Positions 1 through 12,081 of a stretch of DNA of 64,000 bases are shown here, one piece after another. A model generated the notes under the pieces. The model made no database searches. It had not been told where the DNA came from and was given only the letters and a program-made list of their open reading frames with translations. How positions within the stretch are numbered: the first letter of the stretch is position 1; every line of letters begins with the position of its first letter. The stretch is from Paramecium octaurelia (taxonomy: Eukaryota > Ciliophora > Oligohymenophorea > Peniculida > Parameciidae), in NCBI GenBank assembly GCA_905182995.1, contig CAJJDP010000127.1:183095-247094 (forward strand), written 5' to 3'. Made by a program: the position numbers and the translations under genes.

Positions 1-493
<493 letters not shown>

Positions 494-1447
494 AATCAGA
501 ATATTTTAAAAATTTATTTTATTATTTATTATCATCCATAATTCTAACAAGCGTGATTTATTTTCAGATGATAAAATCAATTTATATGGAAAAGAAAATT
601 TGTAGATTAATTTTAAATCCATATACATTACTTTGTTTTTAATTACAAAATGTTCAATATTTATAGAGCATATAAAAGAATTCATGGGTATATTATACAT
701 TTTATATCATATCTTCATTCATCTTAACCTAATGTAACAATAAAAATAAATAATATTGATTATTGTATAATAATATTATAATAAATCAAGATGGTATTAA
801 ATGCATGTATAGAGTAATCAATGAATTTGATTTCCTTATTTCTATATTATAAACAAAATATAGTAAGAATTTTCAAAATTTAAATATGATAGATCCATCA
901 GAAATATAAATGTTTATTTTTATTCTCTTAATTTTTATAAACTTAAAAAATGAGAACTCAGAACTCTTTTTATTTTATTCTATTGACCAGTATTTTTAAA
1001 CAGGATTTATGTTCCTATTCGAAATAATATTCTTAAAATATGATTCTAAAGTAAACAATGGATGAAAAATTTATTATTTATATTATATTATAAACGAGAT
1101 GAATTTATAAATCATTTAGAAATTATAATTCATAAATTTAATGAATTAAATGTTGCCATACAATAATTTTTAGGATTTTTAATTTCTGCTAACCTATCCA
1201 AAAATCTAATTGTAAACCAATATCCTGGAGCGTTTTGGAACAACGTTATTTTGGTACTCTATGTAAAAGCACAAAACTTCTTACATTTAATTCAATTAAA
1301 TTAGATATTTATTGGTTATCACTAGAAATATACATTTTATTTGAAACCTTTTCGAATATTTAGATAAAAATAACAGAAAATGTCTTATGACTTTCAATAC
1401 CATAATTTTTGATAATAAATTAATAATATATTAATTTTTAGAAATTT
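494..1447. other. Intergenic region between divergent Rab and MFS genes
   Basis: About 950 bp of very AT-rich DNA between the start of the Rab gene and the start of the transporter. It must hold the promoters of both. I see no convincing coding frame, tRNA or repeat. Short open stretches are expected by chance because TGA is the only stop. Confidence 0.6.
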
Positions 1448-2834
1448 ATGAATAATTTATCTTTTGATGATATACTTTCTACGCGAATTAAATTTGGTAA
1501 GGTTTAGATGTAAACATTTCTAATCATCAGTCTAATTGATTTGCTTGATGGATCAGAGTTCATGTTTCTACAATTATTGAATGCAATAATTTACAAGGAA
1601 TGGTCTCTAAATTTGGGCTAATTGATCGTTTTAGCAACAGTATTCAATTTGGGTTAGTTTGTTGGGGCTTGGATTTGTGGTTAATTCTCAGACTATACAG
1701 GACGCAAGACAATGTTAATTTGGTCATGCTTACTCTAAGTATTAAAGAATTGTAATATTGTTCATAGCAATGCTTCTTACGGCATTTGTGTAGGATTTAC
1801 CACAATTGCTAATCTTAAGATTTTTCTTTGGATTGCTCTTTGGCATAGCATTGCCTATATCCTCAATATTGATGGCAGAAGTGACTCCTCTTCATGTAAG
1901 AGGATAATTTATAGTCACTTTGCAAATGATGTATATAGTGGGCAGAATGTGGATGTTATTGCTAGCCTTCATCTTCTTGGATTCAATAGCAACAGGGAAT
2001 TGGAGAGCCATAGCAGTTACTAATAGTATACCATGCTTTATATGTCTGATTGGCAGTATCATATATTTGCATGAATCGCCCCGTTTTCTTATTTCTCAAG
2101 GGCGTATCAAGGAAGGAGTTGAAGGAATTAATTTCATGGGGCGATTGAACGATAAGGACTACGTTGATTTGTCAGATGATGAAGTCTAAGCTCTTTTAGA
2201 ATGGAAGAAGGAGACATTTGAATAATAATATGAAGAGAAGAGCTTTAAAGACTTGTTCAATGAAGAAAATTTGCCGATCACTTGGAGAGCATATTCATTA
2301 AGTATCATCTCAATGTTGATATATTCTGGACTGTATATCATCATACCATTTCTATTTGATGAGGAAGAAAAAACGTTGTTGGATCTACTATACACTGTTC
2401 TGATAGAATTGCCAGCAGTCCTAGTTGTGGTTTGTTTGATTGATAAAATTGGAAGATTGCCAATAATACTGATAGGAACAGCAACATCTATGATATCGGT
2501 TTTTATAATTTGGTATTGGAGAGCCAAATATCTATTGTTAGGTTTGGTGGCCTTCAAATTTTTTAATCGAATGACTTTTCTTTCATTCACTCCTCTTGTA
2601 TTAGAATCCTATTCCACCATCTATAGATCTTTGGGAATAGGTACAACAATTGCTTTTGGTAGGGCAGCTGGTTTTTTATCTCCTGCAATAGTACTACCAT
2701 TGTATTAAAAAGATAATTATAGTCCTTTTTTAGTTTCAATTTTTATCATGTTTATTATGATAATCATATTTGCAACGTATCCTAAGGATTTAACGAGAAA
2801 ACCACTCGATATAAAATATGAAAAGGTGGATTGA
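1448..2834 (+). CDS. MFS transporter, SV2/organic-cation-like, with one frame break
   Basis: Twelve-helix major facilitator transporter, about 461 residues. The start MNNLSFDDIL is followed by the first helix with a DGSEF motif, then GAWICGQFSDYTGRKTMLIW (loop 2-3, family motif GxxxDxxGRK). Later come the MAEVTPLHVRGQF helix-4/5 signature and HESPRFLISQGR, typical of the SV2/OCT sugar-transporter branch. A cytoplasmic acidic loop separates the two halves, and the protein ends PLDIKYEKVD. The reading frame shifts by one base near 1742-1746. No intron of suitable length removes it, and one fewer A in the run at 1744-1746 would give continuous helix sequence. Either a rare splice, an assembly error or a real mutation is possible. 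Substrate is not predictable. Confidence 0.8.
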
Positions 2835-2890
2835 GAAACAGAATATTTCATCTATAAATGTGTTTATTTTGGATTTCTTATAATATATAA

Positions 2891-3246
2891 TCAATTGTCT
2901 TTTTCAATACTAAAGTTTTATTGAGGCATTCTTAAACAATTTTCTATTTATTTTTAACATATTTACCTAATGCAAATTTTACATCCTAAAATGCAAGTTT
3001 TGGTTTTGTATTTTTTAAGTCTTCGTTTTATTATTAACGCTTTTAACTCACTCTCATAGACTCTTCCAGCAATTTATTAATAAATTCATTTCCAATATCA
3101 ATAATCATTTATCTAGGCTTTTCATCAAATTACACCACCTCCTCAAATCCCATCTATTTTATTAGCATATCCAATCCTTTTGAATCAAAGAAGGTAAACT
3201 CTTCATTTTGAGTAACTTAACTATTCTAACTTGGTGCTTGATTCAT
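2891..3246 (-). CDS. TFIID subunit TAF12-like histone-fold protein
   Basis: Small nuclear protein of 110 residues after removing one 23-nt GTA..TAG intron. It resembles TAF12, the H2B-like histone-fold subunit of TFIID/SAGA. The central part reads DEKPRQMIIDIGNEFINKLL, matching the long alpha-2 helix. After a charged Gln-rich loop comes AFQDVKFALENCLRMPQQNF, matching the family C-terminus DVQLHLER.WN...PGF. Splicing is required for this match: unspliced, the frame leaves the family pattern after FAL. The gene converges on the MFS gene with a 56-bp gap. Identity rests on short motif resemblance, so another histone-fold TAF remains possible. Confidence 0.65.
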
Positions 3247-3341
3247 AATATATATATTTATAATACAAATTTATTTTATAATTACTTTTTAAGAAATACT
3301 GCTTAAACTCAAAACTTTAAAGTGTTTATAAACTTAAAGTC

Positions 3342-4541
3342 ATGATGCAATTCCTAAATATTTTACTAATATATTGTAACTAGTAATAAACAAATAAATT
3401 TAAAGGCTTCAAATATTGTATTGGATTTATTCAAAAACTTCAAGATGATTGTGATATCCATTTTTTCGAATCATTAGTGATAGATCATTTGAAAAAACTC
3501 CTGTTCCTTCTAATTTAAATTACTTAATGATTTGAAAACTATCATTCCTTAATAATTTTATAAAGTAAATTATCTACCCTAATTGCAATAATATTATTGA
3601 TCTTTCTTCAATATATTTCATATTTTTTATATCTTCGGAACCATATTAATTGTTTTGGGACTGTGGAAATGTAATAGCTATTTTTCTCAATAGTTTGAAA
3701 TTCCATTAATTGCATTTATATATAAGCAATTTGATTATTTCATTGTTTTATTAAAAATACAATTACTATGATTATGCAAAAAAACAATTTAATGCTATGA
3801 ATGATACATTCATTACCCTATTGGTTAATGAGCTATTGAATTTTTTAAGTAATTTCCATTAGTTTAATATTAACTATATAATTATAATTTAATTATCCAT
3901 TGTTCCAATAATAATAGAATTATTTGATTTATTAATGCTAAGGGAATTAATTTGATATTAAATCTAAATTTAATTTACACATTTCCAAGTTTATTAATCT
4001 TATTGAATTTAGAATATCATCAATTTATCTTAATGACCATACACAAAGATATTTTATTCCTAATTGCAATAAATATTAACCGAAGTTGGTATTGGTTATT
4101 CCTCTAATTAGTATAAATTCCAATTTACATAATCTATTGTTTTCCAAATTTCCAAGAATGAGGATTTAAATAGTATAAAGGTTGACTGTTTATCTAAATG
4201 TAAGTAAAATATTTTTTATCCATTTGCACTAGCTAGTATGAATGATAAATATGTAAGATTTCTTTTAGAATCAATAGAAAAAAATAAAATTGAATTATCT
4301 TAGCAATAAATCAATTTGGAAGCATCAGAACTTATTTCTAAGTCATATGCTAAAGAATTAGCTAAATAGGACTTGGCTTATTTGATTCTTTAATACCGAA
4401 ACATTTGTTGTGTTATTTTTAAATAATAAATATTAATAACATAATATCGTAGCATCGAATTTGACTTGTTAGATTTAGATGATAGGAAGTTTGTAATTTT
4501 TTGTATAATATATATATACACATATTAATATAATTATTTAA
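3342..4541 (+). other. Coding-like region, gene model unresolved
   Basis: Several overlapping open stretches on the plus strand have protein-like composition. One begins MMQFLNILLIYC at 3342. Another runs from 4037 and includes the stretch around 4238 (MNDKYVRFLLESIEKNKIEL). Joining them needs frame changes I could not assign to GT..AG introns of the usual size, although a 33-nt candidate exists at 4200-4232. It may be an intron-rich gene, or a decaying one. No family is recognised. Because only TGA stops translation, part of this openness may be chance. Confidence 0.3.
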
Positions 4542-4546
4542 TTCAT

Positions 4547-4930
4547 ATGATAAATTATACAAGGACAATCAACATTGATGACTCAACAAAACACAGATTG
4601 AGCACTCAATGTAAGGATAATTTTTTGCAATTCATAATGCTTCAGAAAGCTGGGAAGCAGGGTGATTTGAAAATGTTGAATCATTTGAAAAGTGTTTACC
4701 CAAAAGAATTGAAAGCTAAAATTTTAAAAAACGCTACGAATATTGATTACCTCAAGCATCATGAACAAAGTGAGAAGATTCTGAGACAATAGGCAAAGTT
4801 TATATTAACGAGTAGAAAGCACAACAACTTGACTGATAGACCGAGAAGCAGATTGGATGAGTTAATAAAAAGACCATCTAACTTATCGCCAAGATGTTTA
4901 TTGACGACAGTAGACAAATTTAATATATGA
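4547..4930 (+). CDS. Small hydrophilic protein of unknown function
   Basis: An intron-free frame of 127 residues starting MINYTRTINIDD and ending VDKFNI, with two TAA/TAG-encoded glutamines. It is Lys- and Leu-rich, mostly predicted helical, with no signal peptide, membrane segment or recognised motif. The frame is also open upstream to 4238, so a longer N-terminus cannot be excluded, but 4480-4546 is so AT-rich that it looks intergenic. Its stop lies 13 bp from the stop of the convergent CDPK-like gene. Function unknown. Confidence 0.55.
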
Positions 4931-4943
4931 GTACTCAATAATA

Positions 4944-6579
4944 TCACTAGAAGGAATGATCATTTTACATAGTTTTGATTATAAATTCTAAGAACTCTTA
5001 TTCTGTTAAGACAGATTTTTATTGTAAATTGGTTTTGCTAAGAATATTGTGCCAATTTTTATCGCTAATTCTGTTGCCTCCAAAAATTCTTCTCATTTCC
5101 ATCATGGACAAGGCATTGTCCTTATCGACATCCAATTAAGCAAAGACCAATTTCAATTTCTCGACTGTCAATAATTTCTTCTTGTCTTGACAAGCCAATA
5201 AGAATTCTGAATGATAGATCATACTAATACCAGTGTAATCTAGATAGCCATTTCCATTGGAGTCGATCTTCTTAACCAATTTTTCAATGTCCTAATCCTC
5301 CAACTTAGTACTCGTTTAATATTTTTTATATCCTCTATCTATGATGCAATAAGTACCTTCAATTAGTTCTTATGTTGAAATTTTACCATCTCTATTAGAG
5401 TCAAATTCCTAAAATATTTATAAGATCTCTCCCTTCTATTCTTAAGTAAGAGTCATTTAAACTATTTACATGATGATGGCTTCGACTAGGACTTCACATT
5501 TCTAGAATTTACGAAGATTGGTTAAGGCAGGATTTATTTTCAAGGCCAACTTTTTTAATTTTGCTTTTTCAATCCATCTGTCCTTGAGAGCATCGGCAGC
5601 AGTGGGTCGTTGATTTTGAGAGAAGTTTAACAATTTTCTGACAAATTCTTTTGCATCTGGGATTTTATCCCAATCGAAGGTATCTTCTAGTTTGACTATG
5701 CCTCTCATTATGGAATTCTTGATGGAGGATGCCATGACTCCATCAAAGGGCATGGCTCCAGAGAGTAGAAAATGCAAGAGGACTCCGACAGACCAAATGT
5801 CTGATTTGAAACTATAATTTCCATTCAACATCTCTGGTGATTAATAATGTTGGTCTCCGACTGGTAGTTATATATATTGTGAGATTTTTTTGGCAGCCCC
5901 GAATTCTACAAAGGTGACATTGAGTTTATCGTCACAGAGAAGGGCGTTGTGATCTAATAGTTATGGGAATATTACTCAGAAAACGATAAATGATATTTTT
6001 TGAATGTAAATAAAAAAGAGTGCTTAAAACTTACTCTATTATGATGGCAGCCATTTGTTCCGGGTTTTCTCCTCTAGTTATCATCCTACTCAATAGATTA
6101 CCACCTTCATAATCCTCATAAACGATGTAGTAGTATAAGCTTTCATTAAAGTATTCAACCATTTTGGCAATATTTGGATGATCCTTGCTTTTACGGTAAA
6201 TTTACTAGATATTGCATCATGTGAATGTTTTTCAGGATCAGAACAGGTTCATCTGACTTGGGATCTTCCGTTTTTTTTATGGTTTTGACAAGCTTTCGAG
6301 AATCGGTCTTTTTGCTATAGCACCACTGATAAATCCCATAGTCTGTGGACAGAAAAGGATGGGAATCAATAATTATGTATTCGTCTTTGAATAAGTTCTT
6401 ATTTAATTGAAAGCAATCCCCCTAATCGAAAGGCATTTCAGCATAGACAGGGTTGCCTGACAAAATAAATGAGTGCACATACTTTCCAACATTTAGTTTT
6501 TAGGGATGATTACTTTTAATTTTGAAGTATTTCTGCTGTGAACCTCTTCCTTTTGTTTCTTTGCTATGCATGAACCCAT
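4944..6579 (-). CDS. CDPK-like protein with degenerate kinase catalytic motifs
   Basis: Calcium-dependent protein kinase architecture: kinase-like domain followed by EF-hands, 519 residues with three introns (5954-5975, 6184-6205, 6482-6513). The chosen start MGSCIAKKQKEE gives a Gly-2/Cys-4 myristoylation-palmitoylation signal; a second start (MHSKETK) is open in another frame but fits the family worse. No glycine-rich loop is visible. The catalytic loop reads IIYRFLNHN instead of HRDxKxxN, and DFG is replaced by EFG (5898-5906). The rest of the fold is intact: SPEML, SFKSDIWSVGVLLHFLL, FSQNQRPTAADAL. EF-hand loops DSNRDGKISTQE, DSNGNGYLDYTG and DVDKDNALSMME look able to bind calcium; a fourth is degenerate. 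It is probably a membrane-tethered, calcium-responsive pseudokinase. Confidence 0.85.
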
Positions 6580-6677
6580 TAGTTTAAAAATATAAATTAA
6601 AATTTATGTCGAAGTATCGTCCATAAAGAAACAACGAGTCTCGAACTAACCAATCACAAAAATAAGATAGTTAATTG

Positions 6678-9209
6678 ATGGAAAGTGATTCGCAACAACA
6701 ACCTAAGAGTCCCCAATTCACTCAGGAGCAGAAGTAATCAAATGTGCACTATCCCTATTTTATAGTACACTCCCAAGAAGCACCTACAGAACACCAGATG
6801 CCAGAGTCAATCACTTCGATGGAACATCAAATGAAGAAATCTATAAGAAAAAGTACACAGAAACTTATTCTAGAATAAATGAATTACAAAGATAAAATGA
6901 TGATTTAAGAGAAAAGTACTTACAAGTATCCAGTGAAAATCAAGTCATTATTTAAGAGCAAAGAGAGGAAATAGAACAATATTAAAACGAGGTTAATATT
7001 TTGAAGGAGTAATTGATGCAAAAGGAAATTGAAATGAAATAAATCTATGAACTCAATTAATCCCTCAAATAGGAGATTAGTGATTGGGAAGGTATCTTTA
7101 ACATTTAATAAACAATCCCTAGATGGATTTGATAAATTGGAGTAAGACTACAACAATAAACTCAAAATTGAAGATGAATCATAAAAAATACTAGCTGAAG
7201 TCCAATTGTTGAATGAGGAGAATCAGAATTTGCAGGATGAACTCCAAGAAAAGGATAAATTATTTAACCAATGCAAATAATAACTATAAAGTGTTTAGTT
7301 AGATTTGAATTAATTGCAATAAGACAGTTAATACAGCCAAGAATTATTGAATCAGAAAGACAGAGAGATCTATGAATTACAATAGCAACTAGAAAGAGAT
7401 AAGGAACTCCTCAAAAAACAACAGGAATTCTCTAATAAGGTAAACTCTGGGTTACATATTTTAGTAAGATCTCTTAACTAAAGAAATTTAAAAGTTGAAT
7501 CAACAACTCAAACAATTGTAGAAGGAGAACCAAGATTTGAAGAATGAAAAACAATTGATCTCCTCTGAACTTCAAGAAAATAGGGCCAATCCTGAATATC
7601 TGACCAAAATCAATCTTTTGGGATAGGTACATCATTTCTATGATATCAGGAAGTTGAAAGATTAAACAATACCCTAGCCTTAAAGAGTCGAGAAATTAAT
7701 GATTATAAAGCCTAGATCACCAGAATGCAAAAGGAAATCTAAAATCTAAGAATGAATGAATTCAAATTACAAGACATGAATATGACCTTGGATAATCTAA
7801 TTAATCAATACAACAAATTGAAAGATGACAATTAAATCCTCAAATAGCAAATGGCTTAAAAGTAAATCAAAGTAAATTCAGAATTGGATAAAAAAATTTA
7901 ACTACTTCAACAAGAATGCGAAAAACTTTCTCAATAACTCAATTCTAGTAAAAAAGAGAATGATTACTTAAGAGAACAACTAAATGCATAATAGTAATTC
8001 GAAGATGCTAACAGATTATTAAAATAATAAGTAGATAAGCAACAAATGTAAATTAAACAATTGGAGAATGAAAGATAAAGTTTGATGCAAGAATATCAAC
8101 TCTTATCAAATAGTTACAACAATTAAAAGTTTAATTATTCCTAACTACTTCAAGAACAATAAGAAAATAACGATTCAGTATTGTATATTAAATAAAAAAA
8201 TATAGGTTTTCCAATTAAAAAGCGAAATCTAACGATTATAGAAAATTATGCAAGATACAGTTGAAAAAAGCCATGCCAATAACAATCTTTAGGAGATTGT
8301 CAATTAATAACAAAAAGAACTTGAAGCAGCTAATAGATAAATTCCTTTATTGAAATAGACAATTTAGAAACTAAAAAATGAATTAGATATAACTAAAGAG
8401 TTTATAACTGAAAATAAAATTGAATAATAATAATAACCCTTTATTCAATAGGATTCAAAATTAATTGATAAATTGTAAAAGTACGAGATAAGGTTTCCAC
8501 AATTAGTGGAGGAAATAGAGAGACTTAATAAAATACTGACAGAGAGAAATGAAGAAATATTGATTTATAAAAAGAATTCTTTTTAGTAGGATCAAGTATT
8601 GGAGAAAGTAAGTGCATACGAAGGAGAAATTGAAAGATTACGATAAACAATACTATTGAAATAATAAACAATAGACTCATTGTAGTAATAAAAAGAAAAT
8701 CCTGGAGTCTAAGACTTAATTTTCAAGTTGCAGGATGAAAATAGAAGATTAACAAATTTGGTAAGTGTAAGAAATAATGAAATTGCAGAACTTAAATTTA
8801 AAATATCAGAGTATGAACAGAAACAGAAATTGTTGGGAGATTCCAATTCTGGCAAATACGAGTTGCAAAACCTAATGCTAAATTAAGAGATTGATCAATT
8901 GAATTAGAAATTGTTAGAGGCGAAGAATGAGATAAGTTTATTGAAATTGACTAAGAATGATAAATTCAATGAAGAGAGAGTAAAAGATTTAATAAATGCT
9001 TTTAGGGAAAAGTATTGACTTAAGAATTAGATAAGTAGATAAGAATAAATAAGGACAATGAAAAAGAATTAATGAGTTTAAGATCTAAATTTGCAGAAGT
9101 TGTAGATGCTGAAAGAAAATTGATTGATTGCAAATGTCTATTAGTTTTATTGTATAATGAAATAGAACGATTGAATTAAGAAAAAGAATATGATAATTTG
9201 TTAGTTTGA
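6678..9209 (+). CDS. Long coiled-coil protein
   Basis: 788 residues after removing six tiny introns (23-32 nt); the spliced length is an exact multiple of three. The N-terminus MESDSQQQPKSPQF leads through a Ser/Pro-rich stretch into almost continuous heptad-like sequence rich in Gln, Glu, Leu and Lys, with many glutamines written as TAA/TAG. No globular domain, signal peptide or membrane helix is seen. Such proteins in ciliates often belong to basal bodies, cilia or cortical cytoskeleton, but nothing here assigns a location. It diverges from the CDPK-like gene (98 bp apart). The frame stops at 9207-9209, and a further coiled coil starts 25 bp on. The two could be one gene if an unseen splice joins them. 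Confidence 0.7.
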
Positions 9210-9234
9210 ATTTATATTTATTTATTTAACAGCT

Positions 9235-10385
9235 ATGGAAAACAATAGATTTTATGCCAATCAATCATGTTAGAGAGAATTAGAGCAGCAACTTAAGGAT
9301 TCATTTTTAGAAAATAAACTCTTAAAATAAGAAAACAAATATTTGTAAATTCTTAATCTAATCAAAATAGATCATCTACATTTGAAGAATCAAAGTTAAA
9401 ATAGGAAGAAACAAGGAAATTGCAATCATTAGTAGTTGAATTAGAATAGAGAGTATTCACTTTAGAAGAAGAGAATGCTAAGTTGTATGCTGAAATCGGG
9501 TATCTGTAAGAGTCACATAAAATATTATTTCAGAAGAGGATTTTCTTAAACAAACGAGATTTTAGTGAATTCAAAACCTAGTTATACATAATTAGAGCAA
9601 GAATTATAGGATTTATAGATTTACTTGAAAAAGTTCATTTAGTTACAGGAATCGTAATTAAATGTAATATATTTAATAGTTTAATTGAGCAAATACCAAA
9701 TATTAATTTGCAATTATGTTGGAAAGAAATTAATTCGATATTTAAAAGTCAATTTAATACTAACCAATCAATTTAGAATTTGTAAGATGAATTATAGTTG
9801 ATTGAAACAACATATAAAGAACTTGTCCATTCAAAAGATAATAGCTTGACACACTTATAAGAAATGGCTAAATGTAATAATAAATCTTACAGGTTAGAGT
9901 AAAGTATAAGAGAGTCACGAGTTGAAATAGAGAGAATAAGAAAAGAAGTTCAATTAAATTAGATGGATTTAAAGTAATTTGAAACCAAGTTGAATGGGTT
10001 ACAAAATGAGTTTACATACATAAGTAAAATAGAAACTAGAAAAAACAATGTGTAAATGGAGGCTGAGAAACAATTGATAGAGTTCAGAAGAGGAATATCA
10101 AGTACAAAAAACTCAAATCATAATGTGACTTTAATGAGAGATACTTTCAAAGAAAGAGAAACTTATAAAGAGGTGATACCTGAAAAAATAAGGGATTCAT
10201 CTGAAGTACTTCAAGTGACTTCTTCAATAAGTAGATTGCAGAGACCCTAAATTGAAATAAACGTTAGGAATGATGATTATCAAGACATTAAAACTCCAAT
10301 AGAGAAAACTATTGATTAGACAAGGAAGAAGTTAAGTAGATAGTTAAGTTAAGCAAGTAGTCTTCGTGATTAAAAATATATTTGA
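9235..10385 (+). CDS. Coiled-coil protein, possibly the 3' half of the preceding gene
   Basis: Begins MENNRFYANQSCQRELEQQL, 25 bp after the stop of the previous coiled-coil gene and in a different frame. The product, roughly 350-375 residues, is mostly coiled coil (for example LQSLVVELEQRVFTLEEENA), then a basic Ser/Thr-rich tail ending LSQASSLRDQKYI. At least two introns are needed: 26 nt after ENKYL and 28 nt after EIGYL. The same composition as the upstream gene suggests a single long protein, but no GT..AG pair of the right length bridges 9203-9235. Its stop lies 19 bp from the stop of the next, convergent gene. No function can be assigned. Confidence 0.55.
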
Positions 10386-10404
10386 TCATATATAATCTTA
10401 TAAT

Positions 10405-12081
10405 TCATGAAGGAAGTTTTTATAGATACAACCATAATGACATTGGATTGTAGGCTAAATTCTATTATAGTTATTGTTATTGTAGTTGCGATTATTACAA
10501 ATACTGTTATGATTATTCTTAGTTTGGCAGTCTCAATTACACATTATTGGGTATAGAGAATTGTTATTCCATTTTGACTTGGTTCTAGGTGATTACAGAT
10601 ATAAGCATACACTTTCTTGTTCAGGCATCGAATTTGAACTTTGGTTGGGAAGGGTACCTGAAATGTGTATAATTTTCCTTATTCTCTCAGGATTAACGAG
10701 TTATTCAGGTTCCTTAAGTTCTTTTTTCTTCTTTTTTTCTGGAATTTTTGCATTATACTCCTCTTCTAATTATTCTTAATCGATTTAATCATCTTCTCTT
10801 TTATATTTCAATAAAGAATTATAAACTCTGTGGTAGGCTTGCTGCATTTCATCCTATGATGTAAGTGAATTATAGTTACTAGATTTTCAATTAGCATGAA
10901 GCCCTTAGGTACATCATTAATATCCATAATAACCTAAACACAATCATTGTTAAGAGGTTCAAGAAATTCTAGAATCTTTTTCATATTCTATTGAGATTTG
11001 GTTTCATTGGCCTTACAATCAATGTATAGGATGATGAGTTTCTGATCTATCTTCTGAATCCCTTGTAATGCATTACTGGTTGAGAGGACATGTTGTAAGG
11101 TTTAGATCAAATTGTCAGGCTAAATAATTGGAGTGTAAGTTACTTCTGTAAATTTAATTTTAGCGGAGTTTACATACAATGAGATACAAGCACTGAATTT
11201 AAGTAGCAAGAAAATGGGATGCTTAACTTTATGCCGTATATTTGGAGCAGTGAAATAATTGATGAGTCCTTCAATAGAATTTTTAATGACTTCTTAATTG
11301 GAGGGCTTGATGATCAAAAACTATTTCTCCAAATTATTGGGCAGAAAAGGGTCGAAATAGGATTGCAATTTTTAGATCTTAATCTTAGTGATGAAATTTA
11401 CTTTCTATTTGACGATATCTCTGGCAGATTTTCTTGAATCCACGAATATTGGAGGGGAGATGCGAGAATCCAAGATCTGGGGGAATTCGAATTTACTCTG
11501 ACACAAATACAATGTTATCACAATATGAAATCGTTAATGCTGATCCTATTTTTGAAAATTATTACATCGTGATTATAAGAGGTAGTGTTGAACTTCAGTC
11601 CCGAGAATATGCATTTCCCATTCTCCATATCCACTTTTAAGTTTCCCTTGGCTCCCACCTCCAGCAGGTGATGAGTCTTCATCGGAGTTATGATCGGCTT
11701 GACGATTTGCAGTTTACACTTGCTATATTTTTGATGGATACATATATGTTATTTGGAGGGGCAAGACGCTCGTTAGTCTAAGGGTCTGTAATCTAAGGAG
11801 TGTGATAACAAATAAAACTATACTTCCATTTCCAAGCCAATGTCAGGAAGGTTCCAACTTTTATGCCAATTCCATCCCAAATTATCTGAATAAATAAATG
11901 GTCTGCTCTAATCAATCTTTATGTTGATGATTGGATCGATGGTCCCATTCTCTGCTGGAATCTTAAGAGATATTTATGGACTCAGATTCCAAGAAGTTTG
12001 AGTATCCTTTACTATCCGCTTTACATCGTAATTACAAGGAACCCATTCCCAAATACTCTTATCTTGCTCTTATTTCATCAT
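10405..12081 (-). CDS. Unknown beta-rich protein with Gln-rich C-terminus
   Basis: 534 residues after three introns (20, 26 and 26 nt). The N-terminal half begins MMKQEQDKSIWEWVPCNYDV and is rich in short hydrophobic beta-like segments (GLKFNTTSYNHDDQHQRFHI), then reads PQILDSRISPPIFVDSRKSA. This last phrase is faintly like the strand that ends Rel/CSL/Runt-type DNA-binding folds, but the resemblance is from memory and weak. The middle is Asn/Lys/Ile-rich. A Lys-rich helix follows, and the tail is Gln-rich (SQQYLQQSQLQQQQLQQ) encoded largely by TAA/TAG, ending LQKLPS. A nuclear regulatory role is a guess. The last intron is needed to reach the Gln-rich tail instead of an early TGA at 10533-10535. 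Confidence 0.6.

Noticed and set aside
6569-6571. MHSKETK start for the CDPK-like protein
   Set aside because: The upstream ATG gives MGSC, a typical acylated CDPK N-terminus, and a 32-nt intron joins it in frame. The inner start stays possible without splicing.
10533-10588. Stop at 10533-10535 for the beta-rich protein, and a read-through past it
   Set aside because: A standard 26-nt GTA..TAG intron just upstream moves the frame into a Gln-rich tail ending at 10405-10407 and gives an exact codon count.
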